NCBI RefSeq assembly: GCF_001591405.1
Contig: NZ_BCUV01000007.1
Coordinates: 682,001 to 746,000, forward strand
Length of the DNA stretch: 64,000 nt
Reading direction: 5' to 3'
DNA from: Janibacter terrae NBRC 107853
Lineage (GTDB): Bacteria > Actinomycetota > Actinomycetes > Actinomycetales > Dermatophilaceae
Below the pieces are notes generated by a model that was not told where the DNA came from, ran no database searches, and saw only the letters and a list, made by a program, of their open reading frames with translations. How positions within the stretch are numbered: position 1 is the first letter of the stretch; each line of letters begins with the position of its first letter. Positions 8,512 through 17,936 of the stretch are shown here, piece after piece. The position numbers were made by a program, and so were the translations under genes.

Positions 8512-11500
8512 GTGACCATCCGCGTAGCCCTCGAGCACCGCACCTCCTACGAGTTCTCCGAGCCGGTCCGGGTCTACCCGCACACCATCCGGCTCCGGCC
8601 GGCACCGCACTCGCGCACGCCGATCCCGAGCTACTCCCTGCGCATCGAGCCCGAGGGCCACTTCCTCAACTGGCAGCAGGACCCCTTCGGCAACTGGCTC
8701 GCGCGCGTGGTCTTCCCCGAGCCGGTCCCCCGGCTCGAGATCACCGTCGACCTCGTCGCGGACATGACGGTCATCAACCCCTTCGACTTCTTCGTCGAGG
8801 ACTGGGCGGCGACCTACCCCTTCGCCTACCCGGAGCAGCTGCGCAACGACCTCGCGCCGTACCTCACCCCGGTGGACGACGGGGGCGAAGGGAGCGGACC
8901 GGCGCCGGGCGTGAGCGCCTGGCTGGAGGAGCGGCTGCCGTCGCTGCTCACCGCCCCGCGGGACGCGGCCGCCGGGGAGGGCACGCGGATCGTCGACTTC
9001 GTCGTCGCGCTCAACCGCGCGATCCGGGAGAGCGTCGACTACACCGTGCGTCTCGAGCCGGGCGTGCAGACGCCGCAGCACACGCTCGACCGGGGCATCG
9101 GCTCCTGCCGCGACAGCGCCTGGCTGCTCGTCTCCGCGCTGCGCCAGCTCGGGCTCGCGGCGCGCTTCGTCTCGGGCTACCTCGTGCAGCTGACCGCCGA
9201 CCTGAGCGCCGTCGGCGACGACAGCCTCAACGGCCCCGCGCAGGACTTCACCGACCTGCACGCGTGGGCCGAGGTCTACATCCCCGGCGCCGGCTGGGTC
9301 GGGCTCGACGCGACCTCCGGCCTGCTCTGCGGCGAGGGGCACATCCCGCTCTCGTGCACCCCGCACCCGACCTCCGCGGCGCCGATCAGCGGCGCGACGG
9401 CTCCGACCGACGTCACCTTCGGCTTCAGCAACACCGTGACCCGGATCGCCGAGGACCCGCGCGTCACCAGGCCGGTCTCCGAGGACGACTGGGCCCGGAT
9501 CAACGCGCTCGGTGCGGCCGTCGACGGCCTGCTCGCCGACGGTGACGTGCGCCTGACGATGGGCGGCGAGCCGACCTTCGTCGCGGCCGGCGGCACCAAG
9601 GACCCGCAGTGGCACACCGCCGCCGACGGCGAGGAGAAGCGACAGCTCGCCATGGCCCTCGCCCGCCGCCTGTCGGGGCCGGGCACGCTGCGCCACCACG
9701 GCCAGGGCAAGTGGTACCCGGGCGAGCCGCTCCCGCGCTGGCAGATCGCACTGGCCTCCCGGGCCGACGGGGAGCCCCTGTGGCGCGACCCCGACCTGCT
9801 CGACGACCCGTGGGGGCCGGCCCGCGAGTCGTCCGACGCCCCCGAGGCCGTGGGGGCCGCGCGCGACCTGGCCCTCGGCATCGCCCGCCGGCTCGGCGTC
9901 CCGCCGGAGCAGCTCGTCCCGGCCGTGGAGGACCCGCTCCAGCGGCTCGTGCTCGAGGCCCGCCGCCCGGACGGCGCGGCGCCCACCCCCGGTGACCTCG
10001 CGCCCGACGCCGAGGAGGTCTCCGACGAGGCCCGGCGCGCGGCCGCCCTCGCGGCCGTCGACACCGCGGCCGACCCGGACACCCCGGCTGCGTGGGTCCT
10101 GCCGATCTTCCCCGCGCCCGACGGCGAGGGCTGGGCGACGACGACCTGGCGCACCCGGCGCGGCTTCCTCGCCCTGGTGCCCGGCGACTCCCCCGCCGGC
10201 CTGCGGCTGCCGTTGTCCTCGATCTCGTGGACGGAGGGGCCGACGACACCGGAGCGCTCCCCCTTCGAGCCCCGCGGAGCGCTGCCCGCGCTCGACCCGG
10301 CCGCGCTGGAGCCGGTCGACGTCCCGCCCGCCCGCGTCCTGCCGATCGACGAGGCGCCGCGCACGGCGCTCGCCGTGCAGCACCGCGACGGCCACCTCTT
10401 CGTCTTCCTGCCGCCCGTCGAGGCCTTCGAGGACGCGCTCGAGATCGTCAGCGCGGTCGAGGGCGCGGCCGCTGAGGTCGGACACCCGGTCGTGCTCGAG
10501 GGCTACCCCCTGCCCGGTGACGACCGCGTCCGCACGATGTCGGTGACGCCCGACCCCGGCGTCATCGAGGTCAACGTGACCCCGACCGCCTCGTGGCCCG
10601 AGCTCGTCGAGCAGACCGAGGGCCTCTACGAGCACGCCCGCCAGATCCACCTGTCGACGGAGAAGTTCGACCTCGACGGCTCGCACACCGGCACCGGCGG
10701 CGGCAACCACCTGACGCTCGGCGGCCCGACCGCGGCCGACAGCCCGATGCTGCGCCGCCCCGACCTGCTGCGCTCGCTCGTCACCTACTGGCAGCACCAC
10801 CCGGCCCTCAGCTACCTCTTCTCCGGGCGCTTCATCGGCCCGACCTCGCAGGCGCCACGCGTCGACGAGGGCCGGGCGGACACGCTCTACGAGCTCGAGA
10901 TCGCCTTCGCGCAGCTCGAGCACGTCATCGCGTTGGAGCACGACGAGAGCGCGATCACCGACCCGCTCGACGAGGACCACCGGGCCAGGCGCGGCACCCG
11001 CCCCTGGCTCGCCGACCGGCTGCTGCGCCACCTGCTCACCGACATCACGGGCAACACGCACCGGGCCGAATTCTGCATCGACAAGCTCTTCGCCCCCGGC
11101 ACGGAGCGCGGGCGTCTCGGGCTGCTCGAGATGCGCGGCTTCGAGATGCCGCCGCACCCGCGGATGGCGTTGCTCCAGGCGCTCCTCGTGCGCTCCCTCG
11201 TCGCCCGCTTCTGGGTCGAGCCGTACACCGCGCCCCTCGTCCACTGGGGCACGCGGCTGCACGACCGGTACCTGCTGCCGGCCTTCGTCGCCGCCGACCT
11301 GCGCGATGTCATCGACGACGTCAACCGCTACCTCGAGCGTGTCGGCGCCGGACGGATCGACCCGGCGTGGTTCGACGCCTTCCTCGAGTTCCGCTTCCCG
11401 CGGCTCGGCGACACGGTCATCTCCGGCGTCGAGCTCGAGCTGCGCACGGCGATCGAGCCGTGGCACGTGCTCGGCGAGGAGGTCAGCCAGTTCGGCACCG

Positions 11501-12138
11501 CCCGCTACGTCGACTCCTCGGTCGAGAAGGTCCAGGTCCGCGCCGTCGGCCTCGTCGAGGGCCGGCACGTCGTCACGTGCAACGGCGTCCCCGTGCCCAT
11601 GGTCCCCGTCGCCGAGCAGGGCTGGGGCGGACCCGTCGGGGCGAAGGGGAGCACCGGCGCCTTCGTCGGTGGCGTCCGCTACCGCGCCTGGGCGCCGCCG
11701 TCGGCGTTGCACCCGACGATCGGGGTCCACGGGCCGCTCGTCTTCGACCTCGTCGACCGGTGGGCCGGCCGCTCCCTCGGTGGGTTCACCTACCACGTGA
11801 CCCACCCGGGCGGCGTCGCCTACGACTCCTTCCCGGTCAACGCGGCGTCGGCCGAGTCCCGGCGGGCGGCGCGCTTCGTCACCGACGGCCACACCCCCGG
11901 GCCGGTCGACGTGTCGGCCCTGCCGGACCCGAGAGCGGGCTTCGGCCCGGCCGTCACGGACTTCCCCGTGACGCTCGACCTGCGGCGCTTCCCCGGGACG
12001 GACCACGCCCCCGGCACGGAGGACGAGTTCTCGACGTCCACGCCGGAGGCAGCCGACGCCGGCATGCCTCCCGCGGACGGCGCGCCGGTGGTGGAGACGA
12101 GCGCGGAGGGCGCCGTGCAGCGGACGGTCGGGGGCTGA
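8512..12138 (+). CDS. Transglutaminase-like protein with C-terminal DUF2126 region
   Basis: 1208 residues, the largest gene here. Residues ~1-110 are the bacterial transglutaminase N-terminal beta domain ([20 protein letters not shown]). Residues ~150-290 are the papain-like core with Cys199 ([12 protein letters not shown]), His250 ([11 protein letters not shown]) and Asp266 ([10 protein letters not shown]), a complete Cys-His-Asp triad. From ~335 ([12 protein letters not shown]) to ~1110 the protein follows the DUF2126 family, with conserved His/Asp/Glu-rich segments ([23 protein letters not shown]). Proteins of this layout are common beside alpha-E and circularly permuted ATP-grasp genes in cyanophycin- or peptide-like pathways, but none is present here. 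Cytoplasmic; substrate unknown. Confidence 0.88.
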   Translation: MTIRVALEHRTSYEFSEPVRVYPHTIRLRPAPHSRTPIPSYSLRIEPEGHFLNWQQDPFGNWLARVVFPEPVPRLEITVDLVADMTVINPFDFFVEDWAATYPFAYPEQLRNDLAPYLTPVDDGGEGSGPAPGVSAWLEERLPSLLTAPRDAAAGEGTRIVDFVVALNRAIRESVDYTVRLEPGVQTPQHTLDRGIGSCRDSAWLLVSALRQLGLAARFVSGYLVQLTADLSAVGDDSLNGPAQDFTDLHAWAEVYIPGAGWVGLDATSGLLCGEGHIPLSCTPHPTSAAPISGATAPTDVTFGFSNTVTRIAEDPRVTRPVSEDDWARINALGAAVDGLLADGDVRLTMGGEPTFVAAGGTKDPQWHTAADGEEKRQLAMALARRLSGPGTLRHHGQGKWYPGEPLPRWQIALASRADGEPLWRDPDLLDDPWGPARESSDAPEAVGAARDLALGIARRLGVPPEQLVPAVEDPLQRLVLEARRPDGAAPTPGDLAPDAEEVSDEARRAAALAAVDTAADPDTPAAWVLPIFPAPDGEGWATTTWRTRRGFLALVPGDSPAGLRLPLSSISWTEGPTTPERSPFEPRGALPALDPAALEPVDVPPARVLPIDEAPRTALAVQHRDGHLFVFLPPVEAFEDALEIVSAVEGAAAEVGHPVVLEGYPLPGDDRVRTMSVTPDPGVIEVNVTPTASWPELVEQTEGLYEHARQIHLSTEKFDLDGSHTGTGGGNHLTLGGPTAADSPMLRRPDLLRSLVTYWQHHPALSYLFSGRFIGPTSQAPRVDEGRADTLYELEIAFAQLEHVIALEHDESAITDPLDEDHRARRGTRPWLADRLLRHLLTDITGNTHRAEFCIDKLFAPGTERGRLGLLEMRGFEMPPHPRMALLQALLVRSLVARFWVEPYTAPLVHWGTRLHDRYLLPAFVAADLRDVIDDVNRYLERVGAGRIDPAWFDAFLEFRFPRLGDTVISGVELELRTAIEPWHVLGEEVSQFGTARYVDSSVEKVQVRAVGLVEGRHVVTCNGVPVPMVPVAEQGWGGPVGAKGSTGAFVGGVRYRAWAPPSALHPTIGVHGPLVFDLVDRWAGRSLGGFTYHVTHPGGVAYDSFPVNAASAESRRAARFVTDGHTPGPVDVSALPDPRAGFGPAVTDFPVTLDLRRFPGTDHAPGTEDEFSTSTPEAADAGMPPADGAPVVETSAEGAVQRTVGG

Positions 12139-12160
12139 CCCGCTCGCTCGGGGTGGCTCG

Positions 12161-12643
12161 CTAACCGCCCACCACGAGGTGCTGGTGGCCGTCCACGAGC
12201 TCACGCACGATGTCGAGGTGCCCGGCGTGCACCGCTGTCTCGGTCAGCACGCGGAAGACGACCTGGCGCCCGTCGGACATGGGGGGCCCGCCGAAGACCT
12301 CCGCCGGCGGCCACCAGCGCGGCGGGGCGTCGAGGTCGGCCGTCGCGAGGACCTCGTCGCTGCAGGCGATGCGGTGCCGGTAGAGCTCGACGGCCTCGGC
12401 GCCCGTCATGGGCCCGGCCGCCCAGCCGTCGCGCAGGGCGGCGATCGCGGTGGGGTCGGCACCGAGCACAGCCGAGATCCAGAACATCTCGTCGTCGAGG
12501 GCGAGATGGTTGAGCAGCCGGGTCACGGTCCAGCCGGAGGGGGCGGCGGCGCGGCCCATGGCGGGCTCGTCGAGGCCGTCGACGGCCCGCAGCACGTGGG
12601 CGCGCTCGGTCGCGAGGTGGGTCAGCAGGTGGGCGTCGTCCAT
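12161..12643 (-). CDS. DinB-like four-helix protein, distal gene of the arsR operon
   Basis: 160 residues from ATG 12643 (MDDAHLLTHLATERAH). The fold is DinB/YfiT-like: a first His in LLNHLALDDEMFW and a C-terminal TAVHAGHLDIVREL, the usual metal-coordinating His set. In actinobacteria such proteins are often thiol (mycothiol) transferases or detoxifying enzymes. It lies four bases downstream of the stop of a second DinB protein with the same HAGHLDI(V/A)RELLDG ending, so the two look like a tandem duplication inside one operon. Specific substrate not deducible. Confidence 0.8.
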   Translation of the reverse strand: MDDAHLLTHLATERAHVLRAVDGLDEPAMGRAAAPSGWTVTRLLNHLALDDEMFWISAVLGADPTAIAALRDGWAAGPMTGAEAVELYRHRIACSDEVLATADLDAPPRWWPPAEVFGGPPMSDGRQVVFRVLTETAVHAGHLDIVRELVDGHQHLVVGG

Positions 12644-12647
12644 GGGC

Positions 12648-13172
12648 CTAGCGTGGACCGAGCCCGGTCCGCCCGTCGAGCAGCTCGCGGGCGATGTCGA
12701 GGTGCCCAGCGTGTCGCGCGGTCTCCTCGACCAGGTGCAGGACCACGTCGCGGACGTCGGTGACGGGCGTCGGCAGGTCCGGTCGGCGCACACCGGGGGG
12801 CCGGTCGTCGAAGGCCAGCCCCTCGAGGACGAGGTCGGTCTGCGCGCACTGATCCCGGTAGAAGGCGAGGACGTCATCGACCTCGCGGTCGGACACGAAC
12901 CCCGACGGTTCCTCGCCGGTCTCCTCCTCGCCGGCCTCCGCCGCGTGCGGACGGGACCGCGGTGGCACGCGGCCGCCGAGCACGACCTGCCCCCAGAGGC
13001 GCTCGGCCCCGCCGAGGTGCTCCAGGAGCCCGAGCGGGGTCCACCCGCTCGGGACGACCGAGCTGCGCCACGAGGCCTCGTCGAGGTCGGAGACGATCGC
13101 CAGGACGCTGGCCCGCTGCGCCCCGAGAGCGGCCAGGAGCCCGTCGCGCTCGGGGGACGCCGGGCCGGTCAC
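12648..13172 (-). CDS. DinB-like four-helix protein
   Basis: 174 residues from GTG 13172, whose start overlaps the stop of the SRPBCC gene by four bases. Contains the DinB His positions (LLEHLGGAERLWG near 60 and EETARHAGHLDIARELLDG at the end), with an acidic low-complexity insert at ~85-100. It resembles DUF664/mycothiol-transferase-like proteins. The operon order arsR, SRPBCC, DinB, DinB suggests a small stress or detoxification unit under the ArsR regulator. Confidence 0.8.
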   Translation of the reverse strand: MTGPASPERDGLLAALGAQRASVLAIVSDLDEASWRSSVVPSGWTPLGLLEHLGGAERLWGQVVLGGRVPPRSRPHAAEAGEEETGEEPSGFVSDREVDDVLAFYRDQCAQTDLVLEGLAFDDRPPGVRRPDLPTPVTDVRDVVLHLVEETARHAGHLDIARELLDGRTGLGPR

Positions 13173-13675
13173 GGGCGCTGCACCGGCGCGTAGGCCGGCC
13201 GCAGCGCGGCCCAGCGCTGCGACCAGGACCCGGGCACACGGCCGTCGAGGACGGCCCGCAGGTCCTCGAGGTGCGCCTGCCACCCGGCGCCGTGGTCGGG
13301 TGCCTGCTCGACGGGGATCCCCCGCTCCTCGACGACGAGGCGCGTGCCCCCGCCCTGGGCGCTCAGCACGGCCTCGATGGTGGTCTCGTCGGCAGCACCG
13401 GGCTCCATCGTGAGCAGCAGGCGGTGCGGTGCCTCGCAGACCTCGACCCGACCGCCACCGTCCCACCCGCTGGTGAAGGAGGCACGGAAGAGACCACCCG
13501 GTCGCAGGTCCCCCTCGACGCTCGCGACCCACCGGCCCAGCCGCGCGGGCTCGGTGATCGCGTCCCACAGGTCGTCGATGTCCGTGTCGTACACGTCCTC
13601 GACGTGGACGACCGGCACGCCGTCGGCCACCCACACCTCACCCAGCAGCCCGCTCCTGCCCATCGGTGCCATCAC
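13169..13675 (-). CDS. SRPBCC (AHSA1-like) family protein
   Basis: 168 residues with the START/AHSA1 helix-grip fold: VYDTDIDDLWDAITEPARLGRWVASVEGDLRPGG at the front and a final helix with WQAHLEDLRAVLDG. Such proteins bind hydrophobic ligands in a closed cavity. In actinobacteria they are very often encoded directly behind an ArsR regulator, as here: ATG 13675 overlaps the arsR stop (ATGA). Three in-frame Met codons occur near the start; the first is used because of that overlap. Ligand unknown. Confidence 0.85.
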   Translation of the reverse strand: MMAPMGRSGLLGEVWVADGVPVVHVEDVYDTDIDDLWDAITEPARLGRWVASVEGDLRPGGLFRASFTSGWDGGGRVEVCEAPHRLLLTMEPGAADETTIEAVLSAQGGGTRLVVEERGIPVEQAPDHGAGWQAHLEDLRAVLDGRVPGSWSQRWAALRPAYAPVQRP

Positions 13676-14010
13676 TCGCTCCTTCGTCGCTCTCGTCGGC
13701 CCCGCGCCACCTCGGTGTGCAGTGCCTGCATCCGGTGCTCCCAGTCCTGCCGGCGCTGCTCGAGCCAGTCACCGACCTCGACGAGCCCGTCGGGGCGCAA
13801 CCGGTAGATCCGGCGCTGCCCCTCGCGGCGGACGTCGACGATCCCCGCCTCACGCAGCACCGACAGGTGGCGCGAGACCCCGGGTTGGGCGATCGGCACG
13901 AGTGCGCCGAGCTCGCCCGCGGCCGCCTCGCCGGCACTGAGCGCCTCGACGATGACCCGCCGGTGCGGGTCGGCCAAGGCGTGCAGCACGGCGTCCATGG
14001 GTCGGAGCAT
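13672..14010 (-). CDS. ArsR-family transcriptional regulator
   Basis: 112 residues from the ATG at 14010; the Met at 13998 (MDAVLHALADPHRR) is an alternative start with nothing against it. Winged helix-turn-helix: LADPHRRVIVEALSAGEAAAGELGALV, then the recognition helix QPGVSRHLSVLREAGIVDVRREGQRRIY. No Cys pair of the metal-sensing alpha-3 type is present, so it is probably a non-metal ArsR of the kind paired with SRPBCC proteins. It should repress its own four-gene operon through the AT-rich palindrome just upstream. Confidence 0.82.
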   Translation of the reverse strand: MLRPMDAVLHALADPHRRVIVEALSAGEAAAGELGALVPIAQPGVSRHLSVLREAGIVDVRREGQRRIYRLRPDGLVEVGDWLEQRRQDWEHRMQALHTEVARGRRERRRSE

Positions 14011-14018
14011 ACACAGGT

Positions 14019-14030
14019 CGATATATATCG
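14019..14030. promoter_or_regulatory. Perfect AT-rich palindrome, probable ArsR autoregulatory operator
   Basis: CGATATATATCG, a 12-bp perfect palindrome, lies where the -10 region of the arsR operon should be (TATATC on the minus strand). An eight-base run without G or C is striking in this GC-rich DNA. That it is the ArsR site is inferred from position. Confidence 0.5.
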
Positions 14031-14048
14031 TGCTGGACATTCACATGC

Positions 14049-14075
14049 ATTGCGCACAACTCAATTGCGTGCAAT
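14049..14075. promoter_or_regulatory. Two OhrR-type operator boxes
   Basis: ATTGCGCACAAC (14049-14060) and the near-perfect palindrome ATTGCGTGCAAT (14064-14075), in tandem just before the ohrR start. They resemble the TTGC-centred inverted repeats described for OhrR in actinobacteria. They sit in the spacer shared with the divergent arsR gene. Confidence 0.65.
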
Positions 14076-14084
14076 GCTCATCGG

Positions 14085-14543
14085 GTGCAGACGAACCAGC
14101 AGCTCGACCACCAGGTCTGCTTCGCGCTCTACTCGGCGTCTCGGGCGGCCACGTCGGCCTACCGCGAGGCCCTCGCGGAGCTTGGCCTGACGTACACCCA
14201 GTACGTCACGCTGCTCGCCCTGTGGGAGCGCGACGCCCAGGCGGTGTCCGAGCTGGGCGAGGCGCTGCGTCTCGACAGCGGGACGCTCTCCCCCCTCCTC
14301 GGGCGCCTGTCGGCGAGCGGTCTCGTCGAGCGCCGGCGCACCGGCCCCGACGCCCGTCGCGTGACGGTCCACCTCACCCCGGCCGGGCGCGCGCTCGAGT
14401 CCCGGGTCGCCGAGGTCCAGCGCCGTCTGTACGACGCCGTGGACATGGAGCCGGAGGAGCTGGCCACCCTGCGCGAGCTCGCCCAGCGCTTCTGCGAGTC
14501 CGCGGCACGCCTCGACCACCCCACCACCGAAGGAGCACGATGA
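14085..14543 (+). CDS. ohrR: Organic hydroperoxide sensor OhrR (MarR family)
   Basis: 152 residues from GTG 14085. MarR fold with the reactive Cys12 in the family motif HQVCFALYSASRA; a peroxide oxidises this Cys and releases the repressor from DNA. Winged-helix core: LTYTQYVTLLALWE, LDSGTLSPLLGRLSASGLVERRRT and DARRVTVHLTPAG. It precedes ohr with a four-base overlap, the standard ohrR-ohr operon, and two operator boxes lie directly upstream, supporting autoregulation. A second Cys occurs near the C-terminus (RFCESAARL), so either the one-Cys or two-Cys mechanism is possible. Confidence 0.92.
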   Translation: MQTNQQLDHQVCFALYSASRAATSAYREALAELGLTYTQYVTLLALWERDAQAVSELGEALRLDSGTLSPLLGRLSASGLVERRRTGPDARRVTVHLTPAGRALESRVAEVQRRLYDAVDMEPEELATLRELAQRFCESAARLDHPTTEGAR

Positions 14544-14962
14544 AGACCATCTACACCGCAGAGGCCCTCGCCACCGGCGCCGGTCGGGACGGCCACGGCC
14601 GCACCTCGGACGGCCGGCTCGACCTCGACCTCGCCATCCCGCAGGAGATGGGCGGCTCCGGAGAGGGCACCAACCCCGAGCAGCTCTTCGCCGTCGGCTA
14701 CGCGGCGTGCTTCCACTCCGCGCTGCAGCTCGTCGCCCGCCAGGCGAAGGCCGACGTCACCGACTCCTCCGTCGGCTCCCGGGTGCACATCGGCCCGACC
14801 GACGCCGGCGGATTCCAGCTGGCCGTCGAGCTCGAGGTCACCCTGCCGCACCTCGACACCGAGACCGCCCAGCAGCTCGCCGACCGGGCCCACGAGGTCT
14901 GCCCCTACTCCAACGCCACCCGTGGCAACATCGACGTGACCGTCACGGTCACCCAGGACTGA
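14540..14962 (+). CDS. ohr: Organic hydroperoxide resistance protein Ohr
   Basis: 140 residues, the usual Ohr length. A thiol peroxidase that reduces organic and lipid hydroperoxides in the cytoplasm. Both catalytic cysteines are present: Cys57 in AVGYAACFHSAL and Cys121 in EVCPYSNATRGN; NPEQLFAVGY is also diagnostic. The ATG at 14540 overlaps the ohrR stop (ATGA) and follows AAGGAG, so it is controlled with its repressor. Confidence 0.95.
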   Translation: MKTIYTAEALATGAGRDGHGRTSDGRLDLDLAIPQEMGGSGEGTNPEQLFAVGYAACFHSALQLVARQAKADVTDSSVGSRVHIGPTDAGGFQLAVELEVTLPHLDTETAQQLADRAHEVCPYSNATRGNIDVTVTVTQD

Positions 14963-14967
14963 GGCCC

Positions 14968-15978
14968 ATGAGCGACATCCCCACCACCACCCGGCAGATC
15001 GTCCTCGCCTCGCGCCCCACCGGCGCCCCGACGAGCGACAACTTCCGCCTCGAGGACGTCGACCTGCCCGAGCTCGCGGACGGCCAGGTCCTCGTGCGCA
15101 ACGTCGTCATGTCCGTCGACCCGTACATGCGCGGCCGGATGAACGACGTGAAGTCCTACGTCGCCCCCTTTCGCGTCGACGCGCCGCTCGACGGCGGCGC
15201 CGTCGGCCAGGTCATCGCCTCGCGCTCCCCCGACGTCGTCGTGGGGCAGCACGTCCTGCACGGCTCCGGCTGGCGGGAGCACGCGGTCCTGCCGAGCGGG
15301 TCCGTCACGGTCGTCGACACCGACAGGGCCCCCGCGTCCGCCTTCCTCGGCGTCCTCGGGATGCCGGGCCTCACCGCCTACGTCGGTCTCACCGCGGTCG
15401 CCGAGATGCGCGAGGGGGACACCGTCTTCGTCTCCGGCGCGGCCGGGGCCGTGGGACAGCTGGCGGGCCAGATCGCCAAGGCGCTGGGCGCCGGGCGCGT
15501 CGTCGGCTCCGCCGGCTCGGACGACAAGGTCGCCCGCGTCCTCGAGCTCGGCTACGACGCGGCCTTCAACTACAAGACGGCGCCCGTCAGCGAGGGGCTG
15601 CTCGCCGCGGCTCCCGACGGCATCGACGTGTACTTCGACAATGTCGGCGGTGACCACCTCGAGGCGGCGATCTCCTCCCTTCGCCTGCACGGGCGGGTGG
15701 CCCTGTGCGGCGCGATCTCGCAGTACAACGCGACCGACCCCACGCCCGGGCCGCGCAACCTCATGCAGGCGATCGGCAAGGGGCTGACCCTGCGCGGCTT
15801 CATCGTCGGTCAGTACCCCCGGCTCGCCGGCGAGTACCGCGAGCGCGCCGCCGGCTGGCTCGCGGAGGGACGGCTGCAGGCTGACGAGACCTTCCGCGAC
15901 GGCCTGGACGCCGCGCCGCAGGCCTTCATGGACCTGCTCGAGGGCGCCAACACCGGCAAGATGCTCGTCCGCCTCTGA
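14968..15978 (+). CDS. NADP-dependent oxidoreductase, CurA/YncB-like MDR family
   Basis: 336 residues. Zinc-free medium-chain reductase of the leukotriene B4 dehydrogenase/CurA group: VMSVDPYMRGRM near 55, GMPGLTAYVGL near 130, cofactor loop VSGAAGAVGQLAGQIAKALGA, and YFDNVGGDHLEAAI near 225. These enzymes reduce alpha,beta-unsaturated ketones and aldehydes such as lipid peroxidation products, which fits its place five bases behind ohr. The photolyase gene overlaps its stop, so ohrR, ohr, this gene and phr may form one stress operon. Confidence 0.87.
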   Translation: MSDIPTTTRQIVLASRPTGAPTSDNFRLEDVDLPELADGQVLVRNVVMSVDPYMRGRMNDVKSYVAPFRVDAPLDGGAVGQVIASRSPDVVVGQHVLHGSGWREHAVLPSGSVTVVDTDRAPASAFLGVLGMPGLTAYVGLTAVAEMREGDTVFVSGAAGAVGQLAGQIAKALGAGRVVGSAGSDDKVARVLELGYDAAFNYKTAPVSEGLLAAAPDGIDVYFDNVGGDHLEAAISSLRLHGRVALCGAISQYNATDPTPGPRNLMQAIGKGLTLRGFIVGQYPRLAGEYRERAAGWLAEGRLQADETFRDGLDAAPQAFMDLLEGANTGKMLVRL

Positions 15979-17327
15979 TGTCCACCTCGCTCATGTGGTT
16001 CCGCCGGGACCTGCGGCTGCGCGACCACCCGGCGCTGCACGAGGCCGCCTCCCGCGGGCCGGTGCTGCCGCTCTTCGTCGTCGACCCGTCGATGTGGGGG
16101 CCGGCCGGCCGCGCGAAGACCGCCTGGCTGGCCGCCACCCTCCGCGCGCTCGACGCGTCCCTCGACGGGCGGCTCGTCATCCGCCTCGGCGACCCGGCCG
16201 ACGTCGTGCCGCGCGTCGCCCGCGAAGTGGGAGCGACCTCGGTGCACGTGAGCCGGGAGAGCGAGCCGGGCGGCGTCGAGCGCGACCGTCGGGTCGTCGC
16301 GGCGCTGCGCGAGCTGGGGGTCGAAGGGGTCGCCACCCGTTCGCCCTACGCCGTCGACCCCGGCTCCGTGAGGACGAAGGGGGGTACCCCCTTCAAGGTC
16401 TTCACCCCCTTCGCCGCGGCCTGGCGCGAGCACGGCTGGGACGAGCCGCTGGACGCCCCGCGCGGTGTCGAGTGGGTCGAGGCCGACGACGACGGTCGCG
16501 TCGCGGCGATGCTCGACCGGGCCGAGCGCGAGTGCCCGATCGACCTGCCCGCGGCGGGGGAGGACGCCGCCCGGCGCCGCTGGGAGCGCTTCCGCGACGG
16601 GGCCCTGGCCGACTACGCCCACGACCGCGACCTGCCGGCCGTGGAGGGGACCTCGCGCATGTCCGCCGACCTCCACCTCGGGGTGGTCCACCCCCGCCAG
16701 CTCCTGGCCGACCTGCGCGGTGCGCGCGGAGACGGGGCCGAGACCTACCGCACGGAGCTCGCGTGGCGGGAGTTCTACGCCGACGTGCTGTGGGCCAACC
16801 CGGACTCGGCCCACGAGGACCTGCGGCCGCTCCCCCTTCGCTACGCCGAGCCGCAGGACGCGATCGAGGCCTGGCGCGAGGGCCGTACCGGCTACCCGAT
16901 CGTCGACGCCGGGATGCGGCAGCTGCTCGGGGAGGGCTGGATGCACAACCGGGTACGGATGGTGACGGCGAGCTTCCTCACCAAGGACCTGCACGTGCGG
17001 TGGCCGCTCGGCGCGCAGCACTTCCTCGACCACCTGCTCGACGGGGACCTCGCGTCCAACAACCACGGCTGGCAGTGGGTCGCCGGCACCGGGACGGACG
17101 CGTCGCCGTACTTCCGGGTCTTCAACCCCGTGACCCAGGGCAAGCGCTTCGACCCCGACGGCGAGTACGTGCGCCGGTGGGTGCCGGAGCTCGCCCACCT
17201 CGAGGGCGCGGCCGCGCACGAGCCGTGGAAGCACGACTCCGGGTACGCCCACGGCTACCCGGAGCGGGTCGTCGACCACGCCGAGGAGCGCCTCGAGGCT
17301 CTCGCCCGCTACGACGCGGCGACCTGA
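15978..17327 (+). CDS. phr: Deoxyribodipyrimidine photolyase (cryptochrome/photolyase family)
   Basis: 449 residues. FAD-dependent light-driven repair of cyclobutane pyrimidine dimers. The N-terminal Rossmann antenna domain starts MWFRRDLRLRDHPAL. The FAD-binding helical domain includes SADLHLGVVHPRQLL, YRTELAWREFYADVLW, GYPIVDAGMRQL, GWMHNRVRMVTASFL, and NNHGWQWVAGTGTDASPYFR near the C-terminus, all family hallmarks. Starts at the last base of the preceding stop (TGATG). Its 3' end overlaps the converging minus-strand gene by 19 bases. Confidence 0.94.
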   Translation: MSTSLMWFRRDLRLRDHPALHEAASRGPVLPLFVVDPSMWGPAGRAKTAWLAATLRALDASLDGRLVIRLGDPADVVPRVAREVGATSVHVSRESEPGGVERDRRVVAALRELGVEGVATRSPYAVDPGSVRTKGGTPFKVFTPFAAAWREHGWDEPLDAPRGVEWVEADDDGRVAAMLDRAERECPIDLPAAGEDAARRRWERFRDGALADYAHDRDLPAVEGTSRMSADLHLGVVHPRQLLADLRGARGDGAETYRTELAWREFYADVLWANPDSAHEDLRPLPLRYAEPQDAIEAWREGRTGYPIVDAGMRQLLGEGWMHNRVRMVTASFLTKDLHVRWPLGAQHFLDHLLDGDLASNNHGWQWVAGTGTDASPYFRVFNPVTQGKRFDPDGEYVRRWVPELAHLEGAAAHEPWKHDSGYAHGYPERVVDHAEERLEALARYDAAT

Positions 17328-17932
17328 CGCGCGACGGTCGTCGTCACCCGCGTCAGGCTGGGCGTGACCGGCGTCGAGCTGAACCCGAAGCGCGGCGCCG
17401 GGCGCACCGGGGCGAGCCCGCCGAGGTCCGCGCCCTCCCAGGTGCCGGTCAGGGAGGTCACGTGGTGCTGGTCGTGCGCGCCGTAGTACTCGCGCCGCCC
17501 CCCTCCGGCGCTGCCCACCGTCCGCACCCCCGGCAGGAGTCGCCGCGCGACCGGGTCGGCGAGGTGGGCGAAGACGCGGCTGCGGCCCACCCTCTCGGGC
17601 AGGGGTCGCAGCAGCCTGCCGACCCGCGTGCGGGTGCCCAGCCCCAGGCGGCAGGCCAGCGGTCCCGCGTCGAGCTGCCAGGTGTCCCCGTCGACGCGCA
17701 GCACCACCGGGCAGAGCCGGACCTCGTCGAAGGTGTAGGTCGCGGCGACGTACTCCGCGACGGCCCGGTCCGGCGCGAGCAGGACCCGGCGGTCGTCCGC
17801 CGTCGCGACCATCACGTCGGTGAAGGAGCCGAGCGGTGAGGTCGACCAGTCACCGATGACCAGACGCAGCCCGCTGCTGCTCCCGGCGCCGAGGATCCGC
17901 CCCCGGAAGCGGTCGAGCACCAGGGCGCCCAC
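17309..17932 (-). CDS. Uncharacterised protein, third gene of the ergothioneine operon
   Basis: 207 residues from GTG 17932, which lies five bases after the egtD stop. I do not recognise the family. The middle contains several Asp/Arg-rich beta segments (DVMVATADDRRVLLAPD, VRLCPVVLRVDGDTWQLDAGPL) and a C-terminal REYYGAHDQHHVTSLTG with a His cluster, followed by PAPRFGFSSTPVTP. There is no signal peptide or clear membrane segment. Tight spacing behind egtD and overlap with the converging phr end argue it is real. It could be an accessory of ergothioneine metabolism, or simply a passenger gene. Confidence 0.65.
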   Translation of the reverse strand: MGALVLDRFRGRILGAGSSSGLRLVIGDWSTSPLGSFTDVMVATADDRRVLLAPDRAVAEYVAATYTFDEVRLCPVVLRVDGDTWQLDAGPLACRLGLGTRTRVGRLLRPLPERVGRSRVFAHLADPVARRLLPGVRTVGSAGGGRREYYGAHDQHHVTSLTGTWEGADLGGLAPVRPAPRFGFSSTPVTPSLTRVTTTVARQVAAS

Positions 17933-17936
17933 GCGC

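Noticed and set aside
7624-12204. Minus-strand open frame of more than 1500 codons antisense to the lipoproteins and the transglutaminase gene
   Set aside because: Its text is Arg/Gly/Val/Asp-rich without any domain, and it is a mirror of the high-GC third positions of genuine plus-strand genes.
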